Below are positions 1-6,748 of a DNA stretch of 7,933 bases, piece after piece; the stretch's first letter is position 1, and the number at the start of each line of letters is the position of its first letter. The stretch lies in NCBI GenBank assembly GCA_021813065.1, contig JAKALZ010000074.1, positions 1 through 7,933 on the forward strand, read 5' to 3'. A model generated the notes under the pieces. It was not told the origin of the DNA and searched no databases. It saw only the letters and a list, made by a program, of their open reading frames with translations. Both the position numbers and the translations under genes were made by a program. Origin of the DNA: a bacterium (lineage in GTDB: Bacteria; Spirochaetota; Spirochaetia; Treponematales; Rectinemataceae).

Positions 1-2602
1 TAATATCGATGAGGCCGCGCTGCCATCGATTGCGCTGTTTTTGTAAACTGGACATCTTTTCGGGAACCTCTGTCCAGCAATTCGCGTTGAACGCGTAACT
101 GATTCGGTACGAGTGTTTCGTCTCACGCATGTGCCGCGCGATCCGCACCACAAGCTCCATGTCTTCGCCAACGGTATCTCGCTGATACTGACTGCTGCTT
201 GTGAGGTATCCACCGATCGCGACCACCCTCTCCTTTCTGAAGAGTCCGAAGGCGCCCGAGATAATGAGCAACGAATTGAGGTAATCCCAGCCAAGGCGCC
301 CGCACATGAACGCGCGCATGTACTCCACAGTTTGAAGGCGCGCCAGCCAATGCTTCGGCACGCTGATCTTTTCGATTTTGCCCTTGTCGACCGTGCAACC
401 ATTGATGGGAAATACGTTGCCGCCGAGCGCCGGCGTTTCCACACCATAGTCGAGCGTGAGCGCCGCGATTTTGAGCAGAGCATCCGACTCGAGGAGCGAA
501 TCGGCATCGATCCCGCAGAAATACTCCTTCGACGACACATTGATGCCCGCGTTGAGCGTGTCTGCTTTCCCTCCGTTCTCCTTGTCGACGACAATGAGCC
601 TTGGTATCGCGGGATTCGTGTAGATACCGCGAATCGGATAGTGCTTGAGCCTCAGCTGATATGAAAAGTCCGTCTTCTTGAGATCAAAGTGGTCGATCAG
701 TGTCTTGAGCGTCTCATCGCGCGATCCATCGTTGACGATGACGAGCTCATAGTCGGGATACTTGAGATTGAGCAGGGAGTTCGCGCTCTCGATGATCGTG
801 GTCTCTTCGTTATACGCGGGCGCGATGATGGACACCGAAGGGAGCATCCGGGGTTTGAAGAGCATATTGGGGCTTTTGAGCTCCCAAAGCCGCGCCTCCC
901 GGCGGATGTTCAATTTTGAGAAAAAGAGCAAGAGCAAATAGGTGAAATTGATGGTAATCGCGTAATAGGAAAAATTCACATTGAAACTGAGGACAAAGTA
1001 TTTTATGTTCTCAATGAACGACATTGTGCCTAATTTATCATAATTATTTACAATATAAAGAACAGGAAATATTCCAATCGCGAACATGATTACAAACCAC
1101 AGCATTCGGACAAGCTTTTTGTCTATTTTTTCCTCGCGTTTTTTCACGGGTGGCGAAAGTCTCCCGATACCCAATCGATCGAGAATACGCTCAGGAAGAA
1201 ACAGCCCGCACTCCCGCGCGAGCAGCTCGCTGTCCGTCAGTCGTCGTTGAATGATCTCGATCAATCTGGTTTCAAGTTCAGCGTTTTTGTTTCGTTTGAG
1301 AAATTCAATAATCTCAGAGACTCGATCCATCGATATGAGCTCATCGATGACCCCCGCCGCGAAGCCGCGCTCGTCGCCAAACAGCTTGGTTATCACATAC
1401 TCGATGCGTTGAGAGAGCACATCGGCCAATCGCTGGTGGAGCATGCCTTTGGAGATCTGAAACTGTTCAATCATCCGAGGGGTGTAGTTCGGGTGATTGT
1501 TCAGTAAATTGCGCAAGCCTTCGCGCGCGGCGGTGGCAGTCTCCTCGCGCCCAAGATAGAGAATGAGTTTCTGGAAATTTTGAATCTTCGCGACTTGCCC
1601 CAACGCGCGCACCGCGATCGACTGTATGCCACGGTCGACGTGCTCAAGATAATATTCAGAGAGAAGCACGTCAGGGTAGAATTTTTCAAGAGTTTCCGCG
1701 GCCCTGAGCATCAGGCGACGGTAATTAGAGGCTGGCGAAAGGCTTGTGACGAGGGTTCTGTACTTCCGACATCGGAAGCCATTTTCAACCTTGCCGCGGT
1801 AAGGACACTGCCGGTGCGTTTCGTCCGCCGCGAGTCGCCCATTGACGCAGTAGTAGCAGCATTTTTCTGGAAGGTTGGCGGTGAGTTGCTTGAGCGTCTC
1901 GATTTCGGCGAGGCCCCGGTGCAGTATGTCGATGAGATAATCTCGAGATTCTTCTGAAGGGATTGTTCCCGCGAGGTCGACGAGCAGTTCGCGTATCTCT
2001 ATGTCAGTACTCCAAAAATATCCCGGAATGAGCTCGCGGACCACATCGCGGTAGCCCGCGATCATCATATTGACCTTATTGCGATACCAGTAGTGCGAGC
2101 CATAGAGGCTCTGGATGAGCACCGCGAGGGAGCGCGGATCATTGATGTCCGCGAGCGAGTTGGCGAGGTAGAGCTTTGTGGCGAAATGCTTTTCTTTGAG
2201 CAGCGCGGTTTCGATCGCCTTGCGCGCGTTGTCGGTGTTGATGCTCGCAAGATACCTCGCGGCGCTCATTCTGTTGAATCGACTGTTGCTTTTCAGCCGA
2301 TGGAGTTGGGTGCGTTCAAAATAGTGTACCGCGGTAGCGTTGAACACTTGTTGCTTCTGAATTTGAGAAATTTTAACGTTTTGCGTCAAGTAAAGAATGT
2401 GCACGAGGAGCGAGCGCATCTTGCGCGGATTCTGCTCGTAGGTTGGCGCGAATATCTGGGGAAGCTGTCTGAGATCCGTTTTGAGGTTTTCGAGGTTTAT
2501 TTTCACTCGGACCTTGTTGAGCATGGTCCCGATAATGACATAGAGGGTCAGCCAGAGAAAAATGATCACCGCGCCCAACAGATATTCGGATGGGATATTC
2601 AT
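1..2602 (-). CDS. HEAT-repeat / processive family-2 glycosyltransferase fusion, membrane protein (partial, 3' end beyond window)
   Basis: The frame stays open from an ATG at 2602 to the window edge, giving 867 codons with no stop. Predicted parts: membrane segment at about residues 7-27; alpha-helical HEAT-like repeats at about 60-470 (clear units near 111-166, 200-228 and 325-367); membrane segments at about 497-519 and 542-562; and a GT2 catalytic domain from about 588. GT2 motifs are present in order: APAYNE (594-599), NDGS with D625, NGGKADTLNAG (676-686), DAD (699-701), GED (812-814) and QRNRW (856-860). That set marks processive, membrane-embedded synthases of the PgaC/BcsA/HasA type, which use a UDP-sugar to build a beta-glycan. 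Basic residues flanking the membrane segments place both the HEAT and GT domains in the cytoplasm. The C-terminal pore helices expected after QxxRW lie outside the window. The start overlaps the stop of the upstream signalling gene as ATGA, which suggests translational coupling. The polymer is unknown. Confidence is high for GT2 and good for HEAT. Confidence 0.9.
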   Translation of the reverse strand, partial: MNIPSEYLLGAVIIFLWLTLYVIIGTMLNKVRVKINLENLKTDLRQLPQIFAPTYEQNPRKMRSLLVHILYLTQNVKISQIQKQQVFNATAVHYFERTQLHRLKSNSRFNRMSAARYLASINTDNARKAIETALLKEKHFATKLYLANSLADINDPRSLAVLIQSLYGSHYWYRNKVNMMIAGYRDVVRELIPGYFWSTDIEIRELLVDLAGTIPSEESRDYLIDILHRGLAEIETLKQLTANLPEKCCYYCVNGRLAADETHRQCPYRGKVENGFRCRKYRTLVTSLSPASNYRRLMLRAAETLEKFYPDVLLSEYYLEHVDRGIQSIAVRALGQVAKIQNFQKLILYLGREETATAAREGLRNLLNNHPNYTPRMIEQFQISKGMLHQRLADVLSQRIEYVITKLFGDERGFAAGVIDELISMDRVSEIIEFLKRNKNAELETRLIEIIQRRLTDSELLARECGLFLPERILDRLGIGRLSPPVKKREEKIDKKLVRMLWFVIMFAIGIFPVLYIVNNYDKLGTMSFIENIKYFVLSFNVNFSYYAITINFTYLLLLFFSKLNIRREARLWELKSPNMLFKPRMLPSVSIIAPAYNEETTIIESANSLLNLKYPDYELVIVNDGSRDETLKTLIDHFDLKKTDFSYQLRLKHYPIRGIYTNPAIPRLIVVDKENGGKADTLNAGINVSSKEYFCGIDADSLLESDALLKIAALTLDYGVETPALGGNVFPINGCTVDKGKIEKISVPKHWLARLQTVEYMRAFMCGRLGWDYLNSLLIISGAFGLFRKERVVAIGGYLTSSSQYQRDTVGEDMELVVRIARHMRETKHSYRISYAFNANCWTEVPEKMSSLQKQRNRWQRGLIDI

Positions 2603-4365
2603 TCGCTGTTCCCTGTCTCCGTGAGATTCTGCACGATACCGAGAAGTTCCTCAAGTATTATGGGCTTCTGGAGATAGTGGATAATGCCCAATCGGTGCGC
2701 GCGCCTGATGGTCAACTCGGTCTTGAGGTGCGATATCACAATGACAGGAATATCCTTTGTCGCCGATTTTGAGAGCATGGATTCCTTGAGAAGGTAGGCA
2801 TCGATTTTGGGCACCATGAGTTCGGTGATCACCAGGTCCACGATCTCCTTCTGCAGGATTGAGAGGGCCTCTTGCCCATCGGGTGCTGTAAGAATCGAGT
2901 AACCTTGATTGACAAGGAAAGTCTTCAGCACATCGACATTCACTTCATCGTCGTCCACAATGAGGATGCGCGCCATCGACGGAGATTCGTTCTCCTCCGC
3001 GGTCGCGAAATAGACAGTGTTGCCACCCTTCCGGCGTGCGAGCCTGAGTCGGCGCACACCAAGATCAGTCATCTCCGAACTCACTTTTTCCAAATCGGGC
3101 TGCGTGGTCGCCGCTTCAGCTAATGTTGCCACGCCGATGGAAATAGTGATCGGTTCCACGAATGTCTTCGAAGTCTCGATCTCATATCGAATTTTATCGA
3201 AGAGATCGATCGCGTTTTGGAAAACGATTTCGGGAATCCACGCCGCCATGGTCGCGCCGTGCAACCTGAACGCCATCGCCCCATGAGGAATATTCGATTC
3301 GATCGCGCGGGCGACACCCTGAAGGAGCGCCTCGACTTCGCCCGAGCCATACTTGTACTCAAACTGAGCGATATTCTCGTCGATTCCGAATACGCCTAGC
3401 ACATGATCCTGATCGCCGAGCTCGGCGATGCGAAGTGCCGCCTCTTCTTCAATAAACGATTTGTAGAATATTTCGGAGTAGAGTCCCGTCACTGTATCGC
3501 GTATCGCCCTGTCTTTCGAAACCGCGATGCTGTGGTTCAATTCTTCGTTGAGCTTGCGCAGCAGCTGAACTTCCTGCTTAAGGCGCTCCACGTCGTCGCT
3601 CGACGTTCCCGAGAGTGCCATACCCGCGTAGAGATTCTCGTAAGAATCAGTCCGCGCCAACTCACCGCACTCAAGCCGCGATAATTCCCGCAAAAGGTGA
3701 TGGATGTCGCTCTGAATAATCGAGCCATAGGTCGGCAAGATTCGGGCGATATTCATCCCTTCTAGAATGTGTGTCGCGGGAGCGAGAAATTCTCGCGAAG
3801 GCATATTCGCTCGATGGAAATTCTTGAGGCGCTCTAAAAAATCCTCATCCGCCATAAGCGAGGGCTGATCGGAATACGAAGAAAAAAGCGCACCTGTGAG
3901 AAGCGTTTTCGAAACGCGATCGTACGTGGCGAACGCGCCTGGCTGGTACAAGTAAGGGGTCGGGATAAACTGAAGTGTTCTGCCCGAAGAGAGCCGCAAC
4001 ATCCAACCGCGCTCATCGATGACATAGGGTTCGGAAACTAAACCATAGAATCGAAGCTGACTCCAGGTGCGCCAATGTGTCGCGATCTTGGCTCGCGAAC
4101 CTTCTTTTTCGAAGAATTGAAGGCTGGAAGATGAACCTGGCTCCTCGCCGTGAACAACAATAGCACTGAGCGATCTCAGCGCAATGCACTTCTGAATTTT
4201 CTCTTTGAGTTCATCCTTTTGGACTTCGGCGCCAGGACCAAAGAGAATCACTTCTCCCTCATCGATCAACAGATAGATATTCGATTGAAGATTGCCAACG
4301 AGCCGCGACGCTCCGACACGGAAAAATCCGCTCCCGAGATCAGCAATGATATCAATATTTTCCAT
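2599..4365 (-). CDS. ODP-type MBL-fold / degenerate GGDEF / receiver-domain signalling protein
   Basis: 588 residues, soluble, with no membrane segment or signal peptide. Residues 1-235 resemble the ODP (FprA-like, di-iron) branch of the metallo-beta-lactamase fold, including an HGEEPG stretch at 72-77 where family members have HxExDH. Residues 255-288 form a probable coiled-coil signalling helix. A GGDEF-fold domain follows at about 289-455: it opens with DTVTGLY (290-296) and closes with an SIGVA strand (409-413) and RRKGGN (444-449), but HGATM (369-373) replaces GGDEF. A receiver domain at about 464-582 has the acidic pair D471/D472, S545 and K567-P568, but Glu515 sits where the phospho-accepting Asp belongs. 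The protein is probably a regulatory scaffold or sensor for the glycosyltransferase encoded by the overlapping next gene. Diguanylate cyclase activity is unlikely. The ATG at 4365 has an AAGGG ribosome binding site nearby. I see no convincing promoter upstream on this strand. Confidence 0.9.
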   Translation of the reverse strand: MENIDIIADLGSGFFRVGASRLVGNLQSNIYLLIDEGEVILFGPGAEVQKDELKEKIQKCIALRSLSAIVVHGEEPGSSSSLQFFEKEGSRAKIATHWRTWSQLRFYGLVSEPYVIDERGWMLRLSSGRTLQFIPTPYLYQPGAFATYDRVSKTLLTGALFSSYSDQPSLMADEDFLERLKNFHRANMPSREFLAPATHILEGMNIARILPTYGSIIQSDIHHLLRELSRLECGELARTDSYENLYAGMALSGTSSDDVERLKQEVQLLRKLNEELNHSIAVSKDRAIRDTVTGLYSEIFYKSFIEEEAALRIAELGDQDHVLGVFGIDENIAQFEYKYGSGEVEALLQGVARAIESNIPHGAMAFRLHGATMAAWIPEIVFQNAIDLFDKIRYEIETSKTFVEPITISIGVATLAEAATTQPDLEKVSSEMTDLGVRRLRLARRKGGNTVYFATAEENESPSMARILIVDDDEVNVDVLKTFLVNQGYSILTAPDGQEALSILQKEIVDLVITELMVPKIDAYLLKESMLSKSATKDIPVIVISHLKTELTIRRAHRLGIIHYLQKPIILEELLGIVQNLTETGNSE

Positions 4366-4471
4366 GGTAAACCCTTCAATATTTTCGGCTCTTTGTTCAA
4401 ATAAATGAAATTGAATTAATGAAAGCGCATATAGAATAACGTGTAATTTAAAGACTTTCTGAAAAAAGCAT

Positions 4472-4501
4472 TTGACGGGTTTGCGAAAGTGAATTTACAA
4501 T
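4472..4501 (+). promoter_or_regulatory. sigma70-like promoter of cstA
   Basis: TTGACG (4472-4477) and TACAAT (4496-4501) are separated by 18 bp, each one or two mismatches from consensus. Transcription would start near 4508, giving a leader of roughly 25 nt. The 167-bp region is AT-rich compared with the flanking genes and divides the divergent signalling gene from cstA. No CRP-like palindrome is obvious. Confidence 0.7.
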
Positions 4502-4521
4502 ATGGCATCCGTATTTAATTC

Positions 4522-4527
4522 AGGAGG
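4522..4527 (+). promoter_or_regulatory. ribosome binding site of cstA
   Basis: A perfect AGGAGG lies 5 nt before the ATG at 4533. This fixes the start and suggests strong translation. Confidence 0.85.
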
Positions 4528-4532
4528 ACTGC

Positions 4533-6230
4533 ATGACAACGTTGATTGCTCTAGTCGCTCTCGCGATTTACCTGGTCTTCTACTTTACGTATGGCCGGGT
4601 TCTACGGGACAAGCTGCTCAAGAGTAAGGAGGCACCCGAGGCACCGTCGAAACGGCTCTCGGACGGCGTGGATTATGTGCCTACCTCAAAATACGTTCTA
4701 TTTGGTCACCACTTCGCCTCGATCGCCGGGGCGGGACCAATAACAGGCCCCGCGATGGCAATAGCGTGGGGATGGTTGCCTGGTCTCCTCTGGATCTGGT
4801 TCGGAAATATCTTCCTTGGCGCCATCCACGACTACCTGGCCCTCACCGCATCTGTTCGCTACGATGGACGCTCCGTCCAGTTCGTAGCGCAGGACTTGAT
4901 CGGTAAGAAAGCCGGAAAGACCTTCGGATGGTTCACGCTGTTCCTCTGCATTCTTGTGGTCGCGGCATTCGGCGACATCGTAGCCGGGCAGTTCGCCGCG
5001 GATGGACGCGTGTTTTTCGCCTTCGTATTCTTCTGTGTCGCCGCCGTGATCGCCGGCTTCGCCATGTATCGCTCGAAGCTCGGGCTCGGCTGGGGCACCC
5101 TGATTGGACTCGTGCTTATCCTTTTCGCGTTCTATTTTGGGAATTTGCTCCCAGTCAAGATGGCCAAGGACATCTACTTCCTCATTATTTTTGTGTACAT
5201 CGTGTTGGCCTCCACGCTGCCCGTTAATCTGCTCTTACAGCCGCGCGATTATCTTTCGTCGTTCTTCCTCTATTTTGGACTCCTCATGGGCGGTATCGCC
5301 GCGCTTATCAGCTTTGGTCCTCTCGATTCTGTTCCTGCCTTTACATCGTTCAGCGCGAAGTTGATCGGCCCCGCGGGAGCGCTCCAGCCCTCGCCCTTCT
5401 GGCCGACCGTGCCCCTCATTATCGCATGCGGCGCGCTCTCCGGCTTCCACGCTCTCGTTGCCTCCGGCACAAGCGCCAAGCAGCTGAGAGAAGAAAAGGA
5501 TGCGTTATTTGTGGGATACGGCGCGATGCTTGTCGAAGGCTTCCTCTCCACGCTCGTCATTGTCTCGATCGCGGGCTTCGGCGCGGCCGCGCTCGGTGCC
5601 GATAAAGTTCTAACGACCGGCGCTATCCCCCGCTTCGTCCAGTCCTTCTCCATGATGGTCAGCACCAAGCTTCCTTTCCTGCCCATGAGCTTCATGACAA
5701 TGTTCTCCGCGGTGTGGGTATCGACCTTCGCGCTCACAACCCTCGACACCACAAACAGGCTTGGACGCTACATCATTCAGGAAATGGCGGCACCTCTCAA
5801 GGAAACGCGCCCTGGAACCTTCAAGGTCTTTTCGAACAAGTGGGTCGCTTCAATCACAATCGCTTTCATCGGTATTTTCCTCGCGCGCTCCGGCGGCTAC
5901 ACAGTCCTGTGGCCGGCCTTCTCCGGCGCCAATCAACTGCTCGCCTCGGTGGTCATGCTCACCGTGACTGTCTGGGTCAAGAAAAAACTTAATCCAAAGT
6001 ACGTCAATATGACATTCATCCCAGCGGTGCTGTTGTGGATCACCGTTACGGTAGCCCTCATCTGGTACGAAATCGTGATCATCCCCGTGTTCTTCAGGAG
6101 CGGTTCGAGCACGACCAGCGTCATTACCGGCATCGTCGTCGGCTTGATCACGCTCTTCATGCTCGTGCTCAACTTCATCATGATCAATTCGTTCAGAAAG
6201 AACTGGAAGACGGACGCTGACATGGCATAA
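4533..6230 (+). CDS. cstA: CstA-family carbon starvation transporter (short form)
   Basis: A 565-residue polytopic inner-membrane protein with roughly 14-15 hydrophobic segments. CstA family signatures are strong: GHHFASIAGAGPITGPA (58-74), LQPRDY (235-240), SGFHALVASGTSAKQL (303-318), TTLDTTNRLGRYIIQE (402-417) and WPAFSGANQLLA (460-471). Family members import peptides or pyruvate (E. coli CstA and BtsT) and are typically induced on carbon limitation. The enteric proteins are about 700 residues, so this is one of the shorter variants. The core motifs are intact and there is no sign of truncation, since the gene ends cleanly before a terminator. It has its own promoter and appears monocistronic. 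Substrate cannot be decided from sequence: peptide and pyruvate both remain possible. Confidence 0.96.
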   Translation: MTTLIALVALAIYLVFYFTYGRVLRDKLLKSKEAPEAPSKRLSDGVDYVPTSKYVLFGHHFASIAGAGPITGPAMAIAWGWLPGLLWIWFGNIFLGAIHDYLALTASVRYDGRSVQFVAQDLIGKKAGKTFGWFTLFLCILVVAAFGDIVAGQFAADGRVFFAFVFFCVAAVIAGFAMYRSKLGLGWGTLIGLVLILFAFYFGNLLPVKMAKDIYFLIIFVYIVLASTLPVNLLLQPRDYLSSFFLYFGLLMGGIAALISFGPLDSVPAFTSFSAKLIGPAGALQPSPFWPTVPLIIACGALSGFHALVASGTSAKQLREEKDALFVGYGAMLVEGFLSTLVIVSIAGFGAAALGADKVLTTGAIPRFVQSFSMMVSTKLPFLPMSFMTMFSAVWVSTFALTTLDTTNRLGRYIIQEMAAPLKETRPGTFKVFSNKWVASITIAFIGIFLARSGGYTVLWPAFSGANQLLASVVMLTVTVWVKKKLNPKYVNMTFIPAVLLWITVTVALIWYEIVIIPVFFRSGSSTTSVITGIVVGLITLFMLVLNFIMINSFRKNWKTDADMA

Positions 6231-6257
6231 CGAGACCATGTCGTTCAAATGTACAGA

Positions 6258-6288
6258 AGCCGGATGGCCTGGCCATCCGGCTTTTTTT
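6258..6288 (+). terminator. rho-independent terminator of cstA
   Basis: A near-perfect inverted repeat, GCCGGATGG and CCATCCGGC around a CCTGG loop, is followed by seven T residues (6282-6288). It lies 28 bp past the cstA stop codon, so the unit downstream needs its own promoter. Confidence 0.93.
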
Positions 6289-6371
6289 ATCCGAATGGGA
6301 ACACGGATGCGCGCGCTCGTTCCGCGCGTGACGCGTTCGCGCGCGACCAGAATTCCTGTTCTTCCGCAACC

Positions 6372-6401
6372 TTGCCAGCGTGGTTTTCTCCGAGCTATGA
6401 T
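6372..6401 (+). promoter_or_regulatory. sigma70-like promoter of the small-protein/ArsA unit
   Basis: TTGCCA (6372-6377) and TATGAT (6396-6401) are separated by 18 bp. They lie after the cstA terminator and about 57 bp before the first start codon of the unit, with transcription predicted near 6408. The 6289-6371 stretch before it is CG-repeat-rich and holds no gene that I can support. Confidence 0.6.
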
Positions 6402-6446
6402 ATACAGCGCAGCGTGATTGTTCGGTAGAGATGAAATGTACGAATC

Positions 6447-6453
6447 GAGGAAG
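6447..6453 (+). promoter_or_regulatory. ribosome binding site that selects the start at 6458
   Basis: GAGGAAG sits 4 nt before the ATG at 6458. The upstream in-frame ATG at 6431 has no comparable site, so the shorter protein is preferred. Confidence 0.7.
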
Positions 6454-6457
6454 CACT

Positions 6458-6739
6458 ATGCCTATTCGCGTTGGACACTTCCTGAAAGCCGCACTCGACA
6501 CCGTGGTTCAAGTCAACCGCGAAAAAGCCACAGGCATGCTCGATTTCGAGCTCAAAGAGCTTGAAAATATCTTCGCGCTCCTCATTCTGGGTGGTTTTGC
6601 GGGTCTCCCTTCGCCGCCTTCTCCCATCGCGGTCGAACTGCTGCCTTTTATGGAAAAGGAATTGACGATACTGCTCGCGAGAACCGATCTCTCGCAGGAC
6701 CCCCTCGGCGTTCTCATGGGCATGCTCGAGATAGACTGA
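6458..6739 (+). CDS. small protein of unknown function encoded next to an ArsA-like ATPase
   Basis: 93 residues from the ATG at 6458; a start at 6431 would add nine unlikely residues. I do not recognise the family. The N-terminal half is amphipathic and helical (HFLKAALDTVVQVN, 7-20). A short hydrophobic run follows (FALLILGGFAGL, 39-50), then a proline-rich turn (PSPPSP, 51-56), another helix (about 58-74) and an acidic C-terminus. The hydrophobic run is short for a membrane span, so a small helical bundle or membrane-surface protein is more likely. The stop codon overlaps the ribosome binding site of the ATPase gene, implying coupled expression and probably a shared complex. Function is not inferred beyond that. 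Confidence 0.8.
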   Translation: MPIRVGHFLKAALDTVVQVNREKATGMLDFELKELENIFALLILGGFAGLPSPPSPIAVELLPFMEKELTILLARTDLSQDPLGVLMGMLEID

Positions 6740-6743
6740 GGAG
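6738..6743 (+). promoter_or_regulatory. ribosome binding site of the ArsA-like gene, overlapping the upstream stop
   Basis: GAGGAG begins inside the TGA of the preceding gene. It lies 5 nt before the ATG at 6749 but only 2 nt before the in-frame GTG at 6746, which favours the ATG. Confidence 0.75.
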
Positions 6744-6748
6744 CTGTG

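Noticed and set aside
113..664. A 183-codon plus-strand open frame
   Set aside because: It lies wholly antisense to the glycosyltransferase domain, whose motifs are unmistakable on the other strand. The product is rich in Arg/Glu/His with no recognisable domain.
2093..2677. A 194-codon plus-strand open frame
   Set aside because: It is antisense across the junction of the synthase and signalling genes. There is no convincing ribosome binding site and no domain.
3230..3270. Active diguanylate cyclase
   Set aside because: The signature reads HGATM in place of GGDEF, and the first metal-binding Asp is Gly, so catalysis is not expected.
6308..6346. Alternating CG-rich stretch that could pair with itself
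   Set aside because: CGCGCG runs are self-complementary by composition. There is no defined stem-loop or T-tract, and no sign of a regulatory element or repeat array.
6431..6460. Upstream ATG for the small protein
   Set aside because: There is no ribosome binding site in front of it, whereas GAGGAAG is well placed before the ATG at 6458.
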